Position numbers and translations under genes: made by a program. Of a stretch of DNA of 18,745 bases, positions 1 to 5,859 are shown one piece after another (the first letter of the stretch is position 1; each line of letters begins with the position of its first letter). The notes beneath the pieces were generated by a model. The model saw only the letters and a program-made list of their open reading frames with translations, searched no databases and was not told where the DNA came from. The stretch comes from Actinomadura graeca (GTDB lineage Bacteria > Actinomycetota > Actinomycetes > Streptosporangiales > Streptosporangiaceae), in contig NZ_CP059573.1 of assembly GCF_019175365.1 (NCBI RefSeq), positions 1 through 18,745 on the forward strand, written 5' to 3'.

Positions 1-61
1 TCGGGGCGTGCGGCGTGTCGCTCCCCTCTGCGGGCATCGGATGCCGGTAGGAGTGCGGGTC

Positions 62-424
62 ATGACCAAGCCGACGAAGGGCGATCGGGTCCGCACCACC
101 GTGCGGTTTCCCGCGACGCACTACCGGCTCTACATGGAGCACGCCGAGCGCCTCGACGTCCCCATGGCCGACTACGTGGTGTGCCGCATGGCGATCTGCG
201 ACGGGCTGCCGATCCCGGCGGCGCTGTACCACTCGGTACCGGCCCTGATCATGATGTCCGAGGCCGACGACTGGCCGTCGATCCTGGACGGCCTGCCCCC
301 CGTCACGGCCGCGCGGGTGCGCCGCAAGCTGGCCGAGGCCGCCGAGACCGACCCGCAGGTCCGGCGCGATGTGAAGCGGCTCGGACTGGAGGAGGACGGC
401 CAGCAGCTCGCGATGACCGGCTAG
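62..424 (+). CDS. Small ribbon-helix-helix-like protein
   Basis: 120-residue protein starting at ATG 62, chosen because a GGAG box lies about 9 bases upstream; longer in-frame starts lack one. The N-terminal segment, about residues 8-45 (RTTVRFPATHYRLYMEHAER followed by a helix), has the strand-helix-helix spacing of ribbon-helix-helix DNA-binding proteins. The C-terminal half is helical and charged (RVRRKLAEAAETDPQVRRDV). Such small proteins on plasmids often act as copy-number, partition or mobilisation regulators, but no specific family is recognised here. It ends just before a strong hairpin and lies upstream of the Rep-like gene in the same orientation. Coding is supported by the ribosome site and third-position GC; the RHH assignment is inference from pattern only. 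Confidence 0.6.
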   Translation: MTKPTKGDRVRTTVRFPATHYRLYMEHAERLDVPMADYVVCRMAICDGLPIPAALYHSVPALIMMSEADDWPSILDGLPPVTAARVRRKLAEAAETDPQVRRDVKRLGLEEDGQQLAMTG

Positions 425-432
425 ACAGCAAG

Positions 433-471
433 CGGCCCTGGCCGCCCCGTTGCTGCGGGACGCCAGGGCCG
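433..471 (+). terminator. Hairpin terminator after the first gene
   Basis: A perfect 10-bp stem, CGGCCCTGGC (433-442) with GCCAGGGCCG (462-471), encloses a nested CCCG/CGGG stem (446-449/456-459). It starts 9 bases after the stop codon. No T-tract follows, which is usual for actinomycete terminators. Confidence 0.7.
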
Positions 472-586
472 ACCACTCACGCCGCACCACCACGGCTACC
501 AACCCGGTGCGGCACTACGACGAAGGATCCGATGCCAACGCAGACACGAAGGGCCTTGTCGTGCCCACCACGGTAATGGACACCGG

Positions 587-611
587 GGGCGGGCGTCTGC
601 CCTGCCCGCCC
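587..611 (+). promoter_or_regulatory. Leader hairpin upstream of the Rep-like gene
   Basis: GGGCGGGC (587-594) pairs with GCCCGCCC (604-611) around a 9-base loop, 48 bases before the favoured ATG. Together with the terminator at 433-471 it makes this stretch look like untranslated leader. It could affect rep expression or bind a regulator; no function is proven by sequence alone. Confidence 0.4.
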
Positions 612-659
612 AATGATCAAGTCGTGTACTGCCCGCCTCCGTCGCGGAGCCGCCCGTAC

Positions 660-1907
660 ATGTCTGCGGGCCGGTGGCGGGGACTGGTGGGCCAGGTGCC
701 CGAGGGGGCCCGCGCGGCCGAGGGCCTGGCCGAGGTCTGGCGCGCCCTGGCCGTCGACGTCCGGCTGCACGTCGAGCTGCGCCGCGCGGACGGGCGGCGG
801 CATGTGCTGGCGGTGGCGCGGGTGCTGCTGGAGCGCGCCGACTGGACGACGCTGGAGTCCCGGCCCGGCCACGCGCTGATCGCCGCCGAGGTGGGCGTGT
901 GCCCCCGCACCGTGGCCCGGTGCGTCGACCTGCTGCACCGGTGGGGCTACCTCTCGACGCGCGAGGTCGGCACCACCGAGACGATCCGGGCGGGCCGCAC
1001 GCGTGGCCGGGACCCGCACCGGGGCCAGGGCAACCGCGCCCAGACCTACCGGCTGTGCGTACCCCTGTGGACAACCGAGACCCGATATCAGGCCGCCGAG
1101 GGCCCCCACGACGGCCAGGTCCCCAAGATCCGCCGCGTTTCCGCAGGCCACAGGCCCAAGCCGCTAAATGTCCACCCTTCCCGTCCCTCACGGAGTGAGG
1201 GACAGGGAAGAGCCGCAGAAATTTCCCGCTTGCGTCGACCTGACGGTTACGCGGGCGCGCGCGTGGCGTGCGGTGGCGCGGCGGTGGCGGCCGGGCGGCC
1301 TACGGCCGGGATGGCAACGATCACGGCGAGGGCCAGGCGGCGCGCGGCACGGCCGGGATGGCTGGACCGGACCCGATCTGTCGCCGAGGTCTGGCAGGCG
1401 CTGCCCGCCGAGCTGACCGGCCGTCTGGCGGGCCACGAGGCCGACCGGCTGGCCGCCGAACTCGCCCGCCAGCTCGACCACCGCACCCCGGCCGAGCTGG
1501 CCGACCGCATCGCCCGCCACTGGGACTACTGGCGGTACAAGATCGTCGCCGAGGTCACACGGTCGGTCGCCGCCGTCGCCTTCAAGATCATTCGCCGGGA
1601 CTTCCAATGCCCGGACGTGCGCTGCGAGGACCGGTGGCACCTGGACCAGGACGCTCCATGCAAGGCGTGCGCGCTGGCGGCCAGCGAACGGCGGGCCGCC
1701 CACGCCCCCCAAGGCGCCGCTGAGCGCCCCGCAGCGCCCGCCGCAGCCTGCGACCCGCCCGCACCCTCCCCGCCGCCCGTACAGGCCGTCCTGGCCGAGC
1801 TGGCCGCCCACCAGGGCACCGGTCCAGCCACCGGCCCCGACGGCGAGGGGCCCGGAGCGGCCGAATTCCGGCGCCGCGCGGCCGAACTACGCGCCCGCCG
1901 CCGGTGA
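660..1907 (+). CDS. Putative plasmid replication initiator (wHTH, zinc site)
   Basis: About 415 residues from ATG 660, preceded by GGAG at 646-649. The frame is open back to 450, but the upstream part has a hairpin and poor codon quality. Residues about 72-98 (ALIAAEVGVCPRTVARCVDL and on) form a clear helix-turn-helix, followed by a wing-like segment ending QTYRLCVPL. A linker of low third-position GC (around nucleotides 1160-1240) separates this from a helical C-terminal domain that ends in a zinc-binding pattern, C317-x4-C322-x11-C334-x2-C337. I recall this architecture, HTH then linker then C-terminal cysteine cluster, from Rep-like proteins of actinomycete plasmids; I could not run a search. 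The product would bind the origin and start replication, and the repeat-rich region at 3.3-4.2 kb is a candidate target. Alternative: an HTH transcription factor. The start codon is uncertain. Confidence 0.6.
   Translation: MSAGRWRGLVGQVPEGARAAEGLAEVWRALAVDVRLHVELRRADGRRHVLAVARVLLERADWTTLESRPGHALIAAEVGVCPRTVARCVDLLHRWGYLSTREVGTTETIRAGRTRGRDPHRGQGNRAQTYRLCVPLWTTETRYQAAEGPHDGQVPKIRRVSAGHRPKPLNVHPSRPSRSEGQGRAAEISRLRRPDGYAGARVACGGAAVAAGRPTAGMATITARARRRAARPGWLDRTRSVAEVWQALPAELTGRLAGHEADRLAAELARQLDHRTPAELADRIARHWDYWRYKIVAEVTRSVAAVAFKIIRRDFQCPDVRCEDRWHLDQDAPCKACALAASERRAAHAPQGAAERPAAPAAACDPPAPSPPPVQAVLAELAAHQGTGPATGPDGEGPGAAEFRRRAAELRARRR
1177..1210. repeat. Hairpin inside the rep linker
   Basis: CTTCCCGTCCCTCAC (1177-1191) pairs with 1195-1210 through a 3-base loop, with a single bulged A at 1204. 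It lies inside the Rep-like reading frame, in the linker between domains, where codons abruptly become poor in third-position GC (for example cta aat, tca, agt, gga, aga, gaa att). It may be an internal replication signal, an mRNA structure or a relic of a gene fusion. Confidence 0.5.
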
Positions 1908-1926
1908 CGATCACGCCTGGCGGTCT

Positions 1927-2457
1927 TCAGTCGAGGTCGGCCAGGCCGCCGGGGTGGGCGTGGTCCAGGGCGCGCAGGACCGCGACGAGGCCGTGGTGGA
2001 TGTGGCGGTGGTCGTAGTGGCGGGCCCGGAGGGGACCGGGCTCGGTCAGCGCGGTCGCCAGCAGGTCCAGGACATGCCGCCATTCGCGGGCGGTGGCGGG
2101 GACGGCGAGGACGTCGCCGGCGAGCACGGCCATCTCCTCGTCCCGGCCCTCGTCCTCGTTCTCGTCGGGCCGGGCCGGGGCGGCGGGACGCTCGATGACG
2201 CGTTCAACGACGCGTTCGACGACTTCGCGGACGGGTGCGGTGCGCAGCCGCCCGGCGGCGAGCTGGCGGCCCAGCCGGGCCTCGATGGTGCGAACCTCGC
2301 TGGCGCGGTTGCGGCAGGACTTGGAGCAGTAGTCGCGGGGGCGGCCGGTGCCGCGGTAGGGCACCCACGTCCCGCACCACCGGCAGTCCCGCCCTGCCAG
2401 GCGCTCGGTGACGCGGTCTCCGGCGTGGTGCTCCTGGCGCTGCTCGGAGTCGCTCAA
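1927..2457 (-). CDS. Small zinc-finger protein
   Basis: 176 residues, convergent with the Rep-like gene. The start is TTG at 2457, supported by a strong GGGAGGGG ribosome site a few bases upstream; there is no nearby in-frame ATG. Residues 25-48 hold a C25-x2-C28-x15-C44-x3-C48 motif (CRWCGTWVPYRG..RDYCSKSC), a treble-clef-like zinc site seen in small actinomycete proteins that probably bind nucleic acid or protein. An arginine/glutamate-rich helix follows (REVVERVVERVIERP), encoded partly by a tandem 12-bp repeat at 2197-2220. An acidic stretch then leads into a second helical domain ending in histidine-rich RHYDHRHIHH. It may regulate plasmid maintenance; no specific family is assigned. A palindromic operator lies 27 bp upstream. 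Confidence 0.65.
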   Translation of the reverse strand: MSDSEQRQEHHAGDRVTERLAGRDCRWCGTWVPYRGTGRPRDYCSKSCRNRASEVRTIEARLGRQLAAGRLRTAPVREVVERVVERVIERPAAPARPDENEDEGRDEEMAVLAGDVLAVPATAREWRHVLDLLATALTEPGPLRARHYDHRHIHHGLVAVLRALDHAHPGGLADLD

Positions 2458-2483
2458 CGGCCCCTCCCGGCCGGGCGGATCGT

Positions 2484-2498
2484 TTCGTCCCGGACGAA
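2484..2498. promoter_or_regulatory. Palindromic operator upstream of the zinc-finger gene
   Basis: TTCGTCC-C-GGACGAA is a perfect 7-bp inverted repeat with a 1-base centre, 27 bp upstream of the TTG start on the minus strand, next to an AT-richer stretch that could hold the promoter. The 13-mer CGTCCCGGACGAA within it recurs at 3311-3323. Confidence 0.45.
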
Positions 2499-2628
2499 TC
2501 TAGAGATCGACGATACCTAATGACTTCCCAAGGGCTTGCGAGCCCCGGTGGATTCTCCGTCTCACGCCTGAGCCCTCCTGACGCCTGAGGTCAGGAATAC
2601 CGGTGGCTGGCCGCTGCGTTCCGGGGCG

Positions 2629-2680
2629 CCCGGACGCCCGGGCGGCCCGCATCCGAGACGGCGTTCCCCGGGCGTCCGGG
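2629..2680. repeat. 14-bp perfect inverted repeat
   Basis: CCCGGACGCCCGGG (2629-2642) and its exact reverse complement CCCGGGCGTCCGGG (2667-2680) are separated by 24 bases. The stretch 2458-2904 is otherwise gene-free. A third inverted repeat, CCGTCCGC/GCGGACGG, follows at 2743-2767. It may terminate transcription coming from either side or bind a protein. Confidence 0.5.
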
Positions 2681-2742
2681 TGTTCCGGCCCGCGGGGGTC
2701 CGGGGGCGGCGGAGCCCCCGGCGGCAACGGCCCCCCAGCCGA

Positions 2743-2767
2743 CCGTCCGCGCACCACGTGCGGACGG
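2743..2767. repeat. 8-bp inverted repeat
   Basis: CCGTCCGC (2743-2750) and GCGGACGG (2760-2767) flank a 9-base loop. It lies in the same gene-free interval as the 2629-2680 repeat, before the promoter region of the secreted-protein gene. Confidence 0.4.
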
Positions 2768-2853
2768 CCCGCCGTGGGCACACGTCAGCCGCCGTCCCCG
2801 CCACGGTCACCTTCCGTCCTCGCCCGTCGCAATCCCCGGCTATGTGACTTATG

Positions 2854-2869
2854 GTAATCACATGATTAC
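2854..2869. promoter_or_regulatory. AT-rich palindromic operator/promoter
   Basis: GTAATCA-CA-TGATTAC is a perfect dyad in a sharp AT-rich island (2841-2880), 35 bp before the secreted-protein start. The island must include the promoter, and a palindrome overlapping it suggests control by a dimeric repressor or activator. Confidence 0.5.
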
Positions 2870-2904
2870 GTAAAGTGATCATCGGTTACCGACTAAGGAG
2901 CACC

Positions 2905-3237
2905 ATGATCGGCAAGAAGATCGGCAAGGCGCTCGCACCCGTTGTTGTGGCAGGTGCGGTGCTCGGCGCCCTCACCAGCCCCGCGTCCGCCGACGAGGGT
3001 CAGCTGGTCCTCTACAACGGCACCAACCACTACATCCAGGCCGAGCCCGGCTGCGTGCCCCTGGACACGGCCATCACCAACGTGACCTACGGCAACAACA
3101 GGAGCGCCTTCAGGGTGCGGGTGTACCAGACCCAGAGCTGTACCGGCAGCCACAAGGCCGAGTTCGGCCCGTGGGAGAGCCGGTCCGTCCCCAACGTCAA
3201 CGCCGTCTCGGTCCGATTCTTCGAGACGAGGGCGTAG
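2905..3237 (+). CDS. Small secreted protein with signal peptide
   Basis: 110 residues from ATG 2905, which has an excellent AAGGAG box 6 bases upstream. Residues 1-29 are a classic Sec signal peptide: KK-rich start, hydrophobic core VVVAGAVLGAL, and SPASA before the cut after A29. The mature 81-residue domain has two cysteines (C50, C79), likely one disulfide, and alternating beta-strand-like segments (QLVLYNGTNHYIQ, FRVRVYQ, VNAVSVRFF). There is a weak resemblance to secreted beta-gamma-crystallin or inhibitor-I36-type folds (GPWESRSVPNVNAVSVRF), which is inference only. It is monocistronic, with its own palindromic promoter and a strong terminator. It may be a cargo gene acting outside the cell; the function is unknown. 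Confidence 0.75.
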   Translation: MIGKKIGKALAPVVVAGAVLGALTSPASADEGQLVLYNGTNHYIQAEPGCVPLDTAITNVTYGNNRSAFRVRVYQTQSCTGSHKAEFGPWESRSVPNVNAVSVRFFETRA

Positions 3238-3249
3238 CCAACAGCGAAC

Positions 3250-3289
3250 GGGTGCGACCCCGGCACGCGCAACCGCCGGGGCCGCACCC
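3250..3289 (+). terminator. Strong hairpin terminator
   Basis: GGGTGCG-a-CCCCGGC (3250-3264) pairs with GCCGGGG-c-CGCACCC (3275-3289): 14 base pairs with one internal mismatch and a 10-base loop. It starts 12 bases after the stop of the secreted-protein gene. Confidence 0.8.
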
Positions 3290-3362
3290 CACTGACCACC
3301 GAACGCGACCCGTCCCGGACGAAGCGGAACGGGGGGACCGGCCACCCCCGCCAGCGGAGCGC

Positions 3363-3396
3363 TCCGTCCTCACCAGGACGGATCAGACGTCTGATC
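3363..3396. repeat. Adjacent hairpin and 16-bp perfect palindrome
   Basis: TCCGTCCT-cacc-AGGACGGA (3363-3382) is a perfect 8-bp stem with a tetraloop. It runs straight into the perfect palindrome GATCAGACGTCTGATC (3381-3396). The first AT-rich TATCTTGC copy begins 4 bases later. Confidence 0.6.
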
Positions 3397-3479
3397 ATCT
3401 ATCTTGCTGTCCCCGTTTTCCGGCAACCGGTGGACCTGGCACGCCGCGCGCGGCCGCGCTCCTCCTGGTGCTCGTGCCC

Positions 3480-3630
3480 GACGTCCGGCCGGGACGTCCC
3501 CGGGACGTCCCCGGGGACGCGCTGAGACGTCCCCTAGCGGACCGGGACGTCCTAGCGGCACGCCACGCTAGACCTAGCGGCGGCGCTAGCGGCTGATGGG
3601 CTCGGGGACGTGCGACCTAGCGTCTAGCGG
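3480..3630. repeat. Iteron-like cluster of GACGTCC and CTAGCGG
   Basis: GACGTCC occurs at 3480, 3493, 3504, 3526 and 3546. CTAGCGG occurs at 3534, 3552, 3574, 3586 and 3624, with a CTAGCGt variant at 3617. The two heptamers alternate at 3526-3558. Ten exact copies in 151 bp is far beyond chance, and CTAG is normally rare in such GC-rich DNA. Likely binding sites for a replication or partition protein. Confidence 0.65.
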
Positions 3631-3669
3631 CGCGCGGGCGGCCGGGCCGGGACCGGCCCCCAGGCCGCA

Positions 3670-3693
3670 CGCCCGGCCCGGCCGGGCCGGGCG
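3670..3693. repeat. 24-bp perfect GC palindrome
   Basis: The sequence is self-complementary over 24 bases, centred between 3681 and 3682, made of GGCC/CCGG units, with flanking CCAGG/CCTGG extending it imperfectly. It could form a cruciform or a bidirectional terminator. Confidence 0.55.
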
Positions 3694-3963
3694 CCCCTGG
3701 CCGGCCGCCAGGCCGCCGCCTGACCCCAGACAGCCCGATTCGGCAACGCACCGGCGGCGCATCGATGAGGCATCGGCGAGGCGTTCCCGGCGCACCCCGG
3801 TTCAGCTGATCCGGTGAAAGGTCTGACTTTTGACATATCTTGCTCTCCCGGATCGGCGGTGTAATCCGACGCCGCGTCCACTACCGGGACGCCCCTCTCG
3901 TACCCCCTCGTGCCCCCTTGCGGATCCGGCCCGGACGGGGGTGGCGGGGTCGCGCGCCGGACC

Positions 3964-4080
3964 CCCTCTACCGGTGCCTACCGCGCTGGCGGGAGGCGCC
4001 TACCCGTCCCCCCTACTCCGGTAGAGGGCCCCGCCTACCCGGCCCCGTCCGGTAGGCCCCCGGCGGCCGCCGGTAGGCCC
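3964..4080. repeat. Inverted and direct CGGTAG/CTACC repeats
   Basis: CCCTCTACCGG (3964-3974) and CCGGTAGAGGG (4018-4028) form a perfect 11-bp inverted repeat. GCCTACC recurs at 3976, 3998 and 4033, and CGGTAGGCCC recurs at 4050 and 4071. The same core therefore appears about seven times on both strands in 117 bp, a second iteron-like cluster. Confidence 0.6.
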
Positions 4081-4120
4081 CTGTCGGGGGGACGAGAGCC
4101 GTTCCCCGGGACCCGGCGCT

Positions 4121-4136
4121 CGTCCCGGCCGGGACG
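4121..4136. repeat. 16-bp perfect palindrome
   Basis: CGTCCCGGCCGGGACG is perfectly self-complementary. It shares the CGTCCCGG half with the sites at 2486 and 3311 and lies just before an AT-rich TATCTTGC island. Confidence 0.5.
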
Positions 4137-4194
4137 CCTTATGTGCACGATTTCCATATCTTGCCCCGCGCGTGCGGCGCCAGCTCGGGCACCT

Positions 4195-4236
4195 CGCGCG
4201 CGCGTTTTTGGCGTTTGACCGGTCAAACGCGCGGCC
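4195..4236. promoter_or_regulatory. parS-like palindrome, copy A
   Basis: GCGTTTGACCGGTCAAACGC (4211-4230) is a perfect 20-bp palindrome preceded by a CG-repeat and TTTTT. A near copy with the same left flank lies at 8165-8200, just upstream of parA. The GTTT...AAAC layout resembles chromosomal parS (GTTTCACGTGAAAC) but differs in the centre. A likely binding site for the ParB-like protein; inference from architecture and location. Confidence 0.55.
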
Positions 4237-4493
4237 CTCGCCCTCGGGATAGCGGCGGCCCGCCGGGACCGGCCCGCAGAGGCCGCAGCCCGGCGGGGCA
4301 GCCGCCGTCCTGGCGCCGCGAGCGGCGCCCTTGAAGACGTAAAGAAAGTCCTCATCCGGTGCGCTGCCTTCGGTGTTGCGGATGGCGTCGTCCGCCTGGT
4401 CCTCGTCTGGGTGGCCGGGTCGCATGGGGTGGGTGGCGTTCGCGGGGGTGTGGCCCGGTGCGTCCCGGTGTGCCCTGGCCGTGTACAGGCACC

Positions 4494-4610
4494 ATGGCGC
4501 TGGCCGCGCCCCGGCCCGCCGTCCAGCGGGCACTGGACACCGCCGGATTCCCCGGCTCCTTCCAGGTGTTCGCCACCGTCGAGGCCGCGGCCACACCCGC
4601 GCCGCCCTGA
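4494..4610 (+). pseudogene. Possible remnant of a STAS-domain gene
   Basis: A 38-residue frame from ATG 4494 reads MALAAPRPAVQRALDTAGF followed by PGSFQVFATVEAA. This resembles the last strand-helix of anti-anti-sigma STAS domains (L-x-P-x-x-V-x-x-x-L-x-x-x-G ... EAA). The rest of the domain, including the usual serine loop, is not found in any frame upstream, so if real it is a 3' fragment. No good ribosome site is seen. It may equally be a chance frame. Confidence 0.25.
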
Positions 4611-4616
4611 TGTCGT

Positions 4617-4644
4617 CCGGTTTCACAAACCGGCCTGCGGCCGG
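4617..4644 (-). terminator. Tandem hairpins after the recombinase gene
   Basis: CCGGTTT-cac-AAACCGG (4617-4633) and CCGGCC-tgc-GGCCGG (4630-4644) are overlapping perfect stems. They begin 4 bases past the recombinase stop on the minus strand and could work in both directions. Confidence 0.65.
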
Positions 4645-4648
4645 GGGC

Positions 4649-5788
4649 TCACGCGCCACCAGCCAGGATGGAGGCCAGCCGGTAGGTCGCGTGGCCGTCC
4701 AGGCGGCGGGTGCCCCGGTCGTAGCGTTGCGTGGTGACCGGGGAGGCGTGCCCGAGCAGGTCCTGGACCAGCTCGACCGGCACCCCGGCGTCCAGGAGCA
4801 GCGTGGCGGCGGTGGCGCGCAGCACGTGCGGGGTCAGGCCCGCCGGGTCGACCTCGGCGGCGCGGGCGGCGCGGCGTAGCGCGGTGGTCAGCCGCCACCG
4901 GTCGAACGGCCGCCCGTCCTCGCGCGTGATGATCAGGTCGGCGGGGCGCTTGCCCTCGGTGCGCGGGAGCACCAGGGCGCATACCCGGGGCGGCAGCGGC
5001 ACCGCGACGGTCTTGCCGCCCTTGACCCGGACCCGGATGACGTAGTGCCCGGCGTCGGTGCCGATCCGCTCGGCGGACAGCCCGGCGACCTCGGCGGCGC
5101 GCAGCCCGGTGGAGATCAGCAGCGCCACCGCGGCGGCGTCGCCGGGGTGGCCGGGGGCGATGCGCTCGGCGCCCTCCAGCAGCGCGACCGCCTCGCCGAG
5201 GGTCCGGGACGGGGTGACGCCGACGCCGGCGACCTCGGGGCGCTCTACCAGCTCGGCGGCCGCCGGGTTGCGGGCCAGGCCCGCCCGCCGGACCGCGTAG
5301 CCGTAGAAGCTGGCCAGGCTCGACAGGCGGCGGGCCACCGACGCCGCGGACAGCGGCTTGCCCGGCGTCTTGATCCCGGCGCGGGCGGTGCCGGTGGCGA
5401 TCGCCTCGCGGTACCCGGTCACGGTGTCCTCGGTGGCCGCCAGCAGCGCCAGGCCCGGCGCGTGCGCCTGCAGCCACCGCAGCCACGCCGCCAGGTCGGC
5501 CAGCCGCGCCCGCCGCGTCGAGACGCTCTTGCCCGCCGTCAGCCACGCCGCCACGGTCGACCAGGCCAGGTCCCGGGGCAGCGCGTCGACCAGGTCGACG
5601 TCGGCGGCCGCCACCTCGCCGCCGTCGCCGCGCGCCCGGCGCGGGGCCAGCCCGGCGATGTCGCCGACGCTGGCGACCATCGGCGCGGGCACGTCGACGC
5701 CCCGGCCGTCCGGCGAGACGGTCACGCTGGCGCGGGAGGCGGCGGCGGCCGCGCCGATCAGGGTCCCGGTGAGAGGTGCGTCGTCCAT
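4649..5788 (-). CDS. Tyrosine recombinase (XerC/D-like integrase or resolvase)
   Basis: 379 residues, ATG at 5788 behind a TGAGGG ribosome site. An N-terminal SAM-like core-binding domain (about residues 65-175) precedes the catalytic domain. All catalytic residues are visible: R230 (LISTGLRAAEV), K259 (VKGGKT), H321-x-x-R324 (TPHVLRATAATLLLDAGVP), H347 (LLGHAS) and nucleophile Y356 (TTQRYDRG). The enzyme should cut and rejoin DNA at paired 11-bp arms through a 3'-phosphotyrosine. No excisionase or tRNA-type attachment site is seen nearby. With partition genes present, a dimer-resolution role is as likely as integration. A dif-like dyad lies 12 bases upstream and overlaps the probable promoter, suggesting target site and autoregulation in one element. 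The gene follows the pentapeptide gene on the same strand. Confidence 0.9.
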   Translation of the reverse strand: MDDAPLTGTLIGAAAAASRASVTVSPDGRGVDVPAPMVASVGDIAGLAPRRARGDGGEVAAADVDLVDALPRDLAWSTVAAWLTAGKSVSTRRARLADLAAWLRWLQAHAPGLALLAATEDTVTGYREAIATGTARAGIKTPGKPLSAASVARRLSSLASFYGYAVRRAGLARNPAAAELVERPEVAGVGVTPSRTLGEAVALLEGAERIAPGHPGDAAAVALLISTGLRAAEVAGLSAERIGTDAGHYVIRVRVKGGKTVAVPLPPRVCALVLPRTEGKRPADLIITREDGRPFDRWRLTTALRRAARAAEVDPAGLTPHVLRATAATLLLDAGVPVELVQDLLGHASPVTTQRYDRGTRRLDGHATYRLASILAGGA

Positions 5789-5799
5789 GAGCCCTCACG

Positions 5800-5827
5800 T
5801 TCTCACATAATCAGCATTATGTGAGAG
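5800..5827. promoter_or_regulatory. dif-like AT-rich dyad (recombination site and/or operator)
   Basis: TCTCACATAAT (5801-5811) and ATTATGTGAGA (5816-5826) are perfect 11-bp inverted arms around CAGC. Read as a Xer site it is two 11-bp arms ending CATAA and beginning TTATG around 6 bp (TCAGCA, 5811-5816), the same layout and inner bases as dif-type sites. It also overlaps a candidate extended -10 (TGATTATGT) of the recombinase gene. Confidence 0.55.
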
Positions 5828-5859
5828 AAAGTGACCGGGTGGTCGTTATCGGGTCGCCG

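Larger units (their letters stand above)
3400..4164. repeat. Three dispersed TATCTTGC repeats
   Basis: TATCTTGC occurs at 3400-3407, 3836-3843 and 4157-4164, always in a short AT-rich island followed by C-rich sequence. The second and third share CATATCTTGC. All are in the same orientation within the non-coding region. They may be protein-binding or unwinding elements of an origin. Confidence 0.45.
3290..4648. other. Gene-poor repeat-rich region, candidate origin/centromere
   Basis: No open frame here has a convincing start, codon bias or family signature, apart from a short possible STAS remnant at 4494-4610. Instead the DNA carries clustered heptamers, inverted CGGTAG repeats, three spaced TATCTTGC copies in AT-rich islands, several perfect palindromes and one parS-like site. 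Origins of iteron-type plasmids look like this. It lies near the Rep-like gene and upstream of the recombinase. Origin assignment is inference. Confidence 0.5.

Noticed and set aside
450..659. N-terminal extension of the Rep-like protein to 450
   Set aside because: It overlaps the terminator and leader hairpins, has poor codon bias and no ribosome site; ATG 660 is better supported.
3830..3867. TTGACA at 3830 as a promoter
   Set aside because: No -10 box at acceptable spacing (nearest TAATCC is 26 bp away) and no gene downstream.
4000..4659. Long minus-strand open frame through the gene-poor region
   Set aside because: Arginine/proline-rich low-complexity translation, no ribosome site, and it crosses the palindromes and repeats; a shadow of GC-rich DNA.
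5045..5824. Plus-strand open frame opposite the recombinase
   Set aside because: Antisense to a gene with complete catalytic motifs; translation is low-complexity.
2841..5830. Similarity between the AT-rich islands at 2841-2880 and 5801-5832 (shared TATGTGA, AAAGTGA)
   Set aside because: Shared words are short and differently spaced; probably two unrelated AT-rich control regions.
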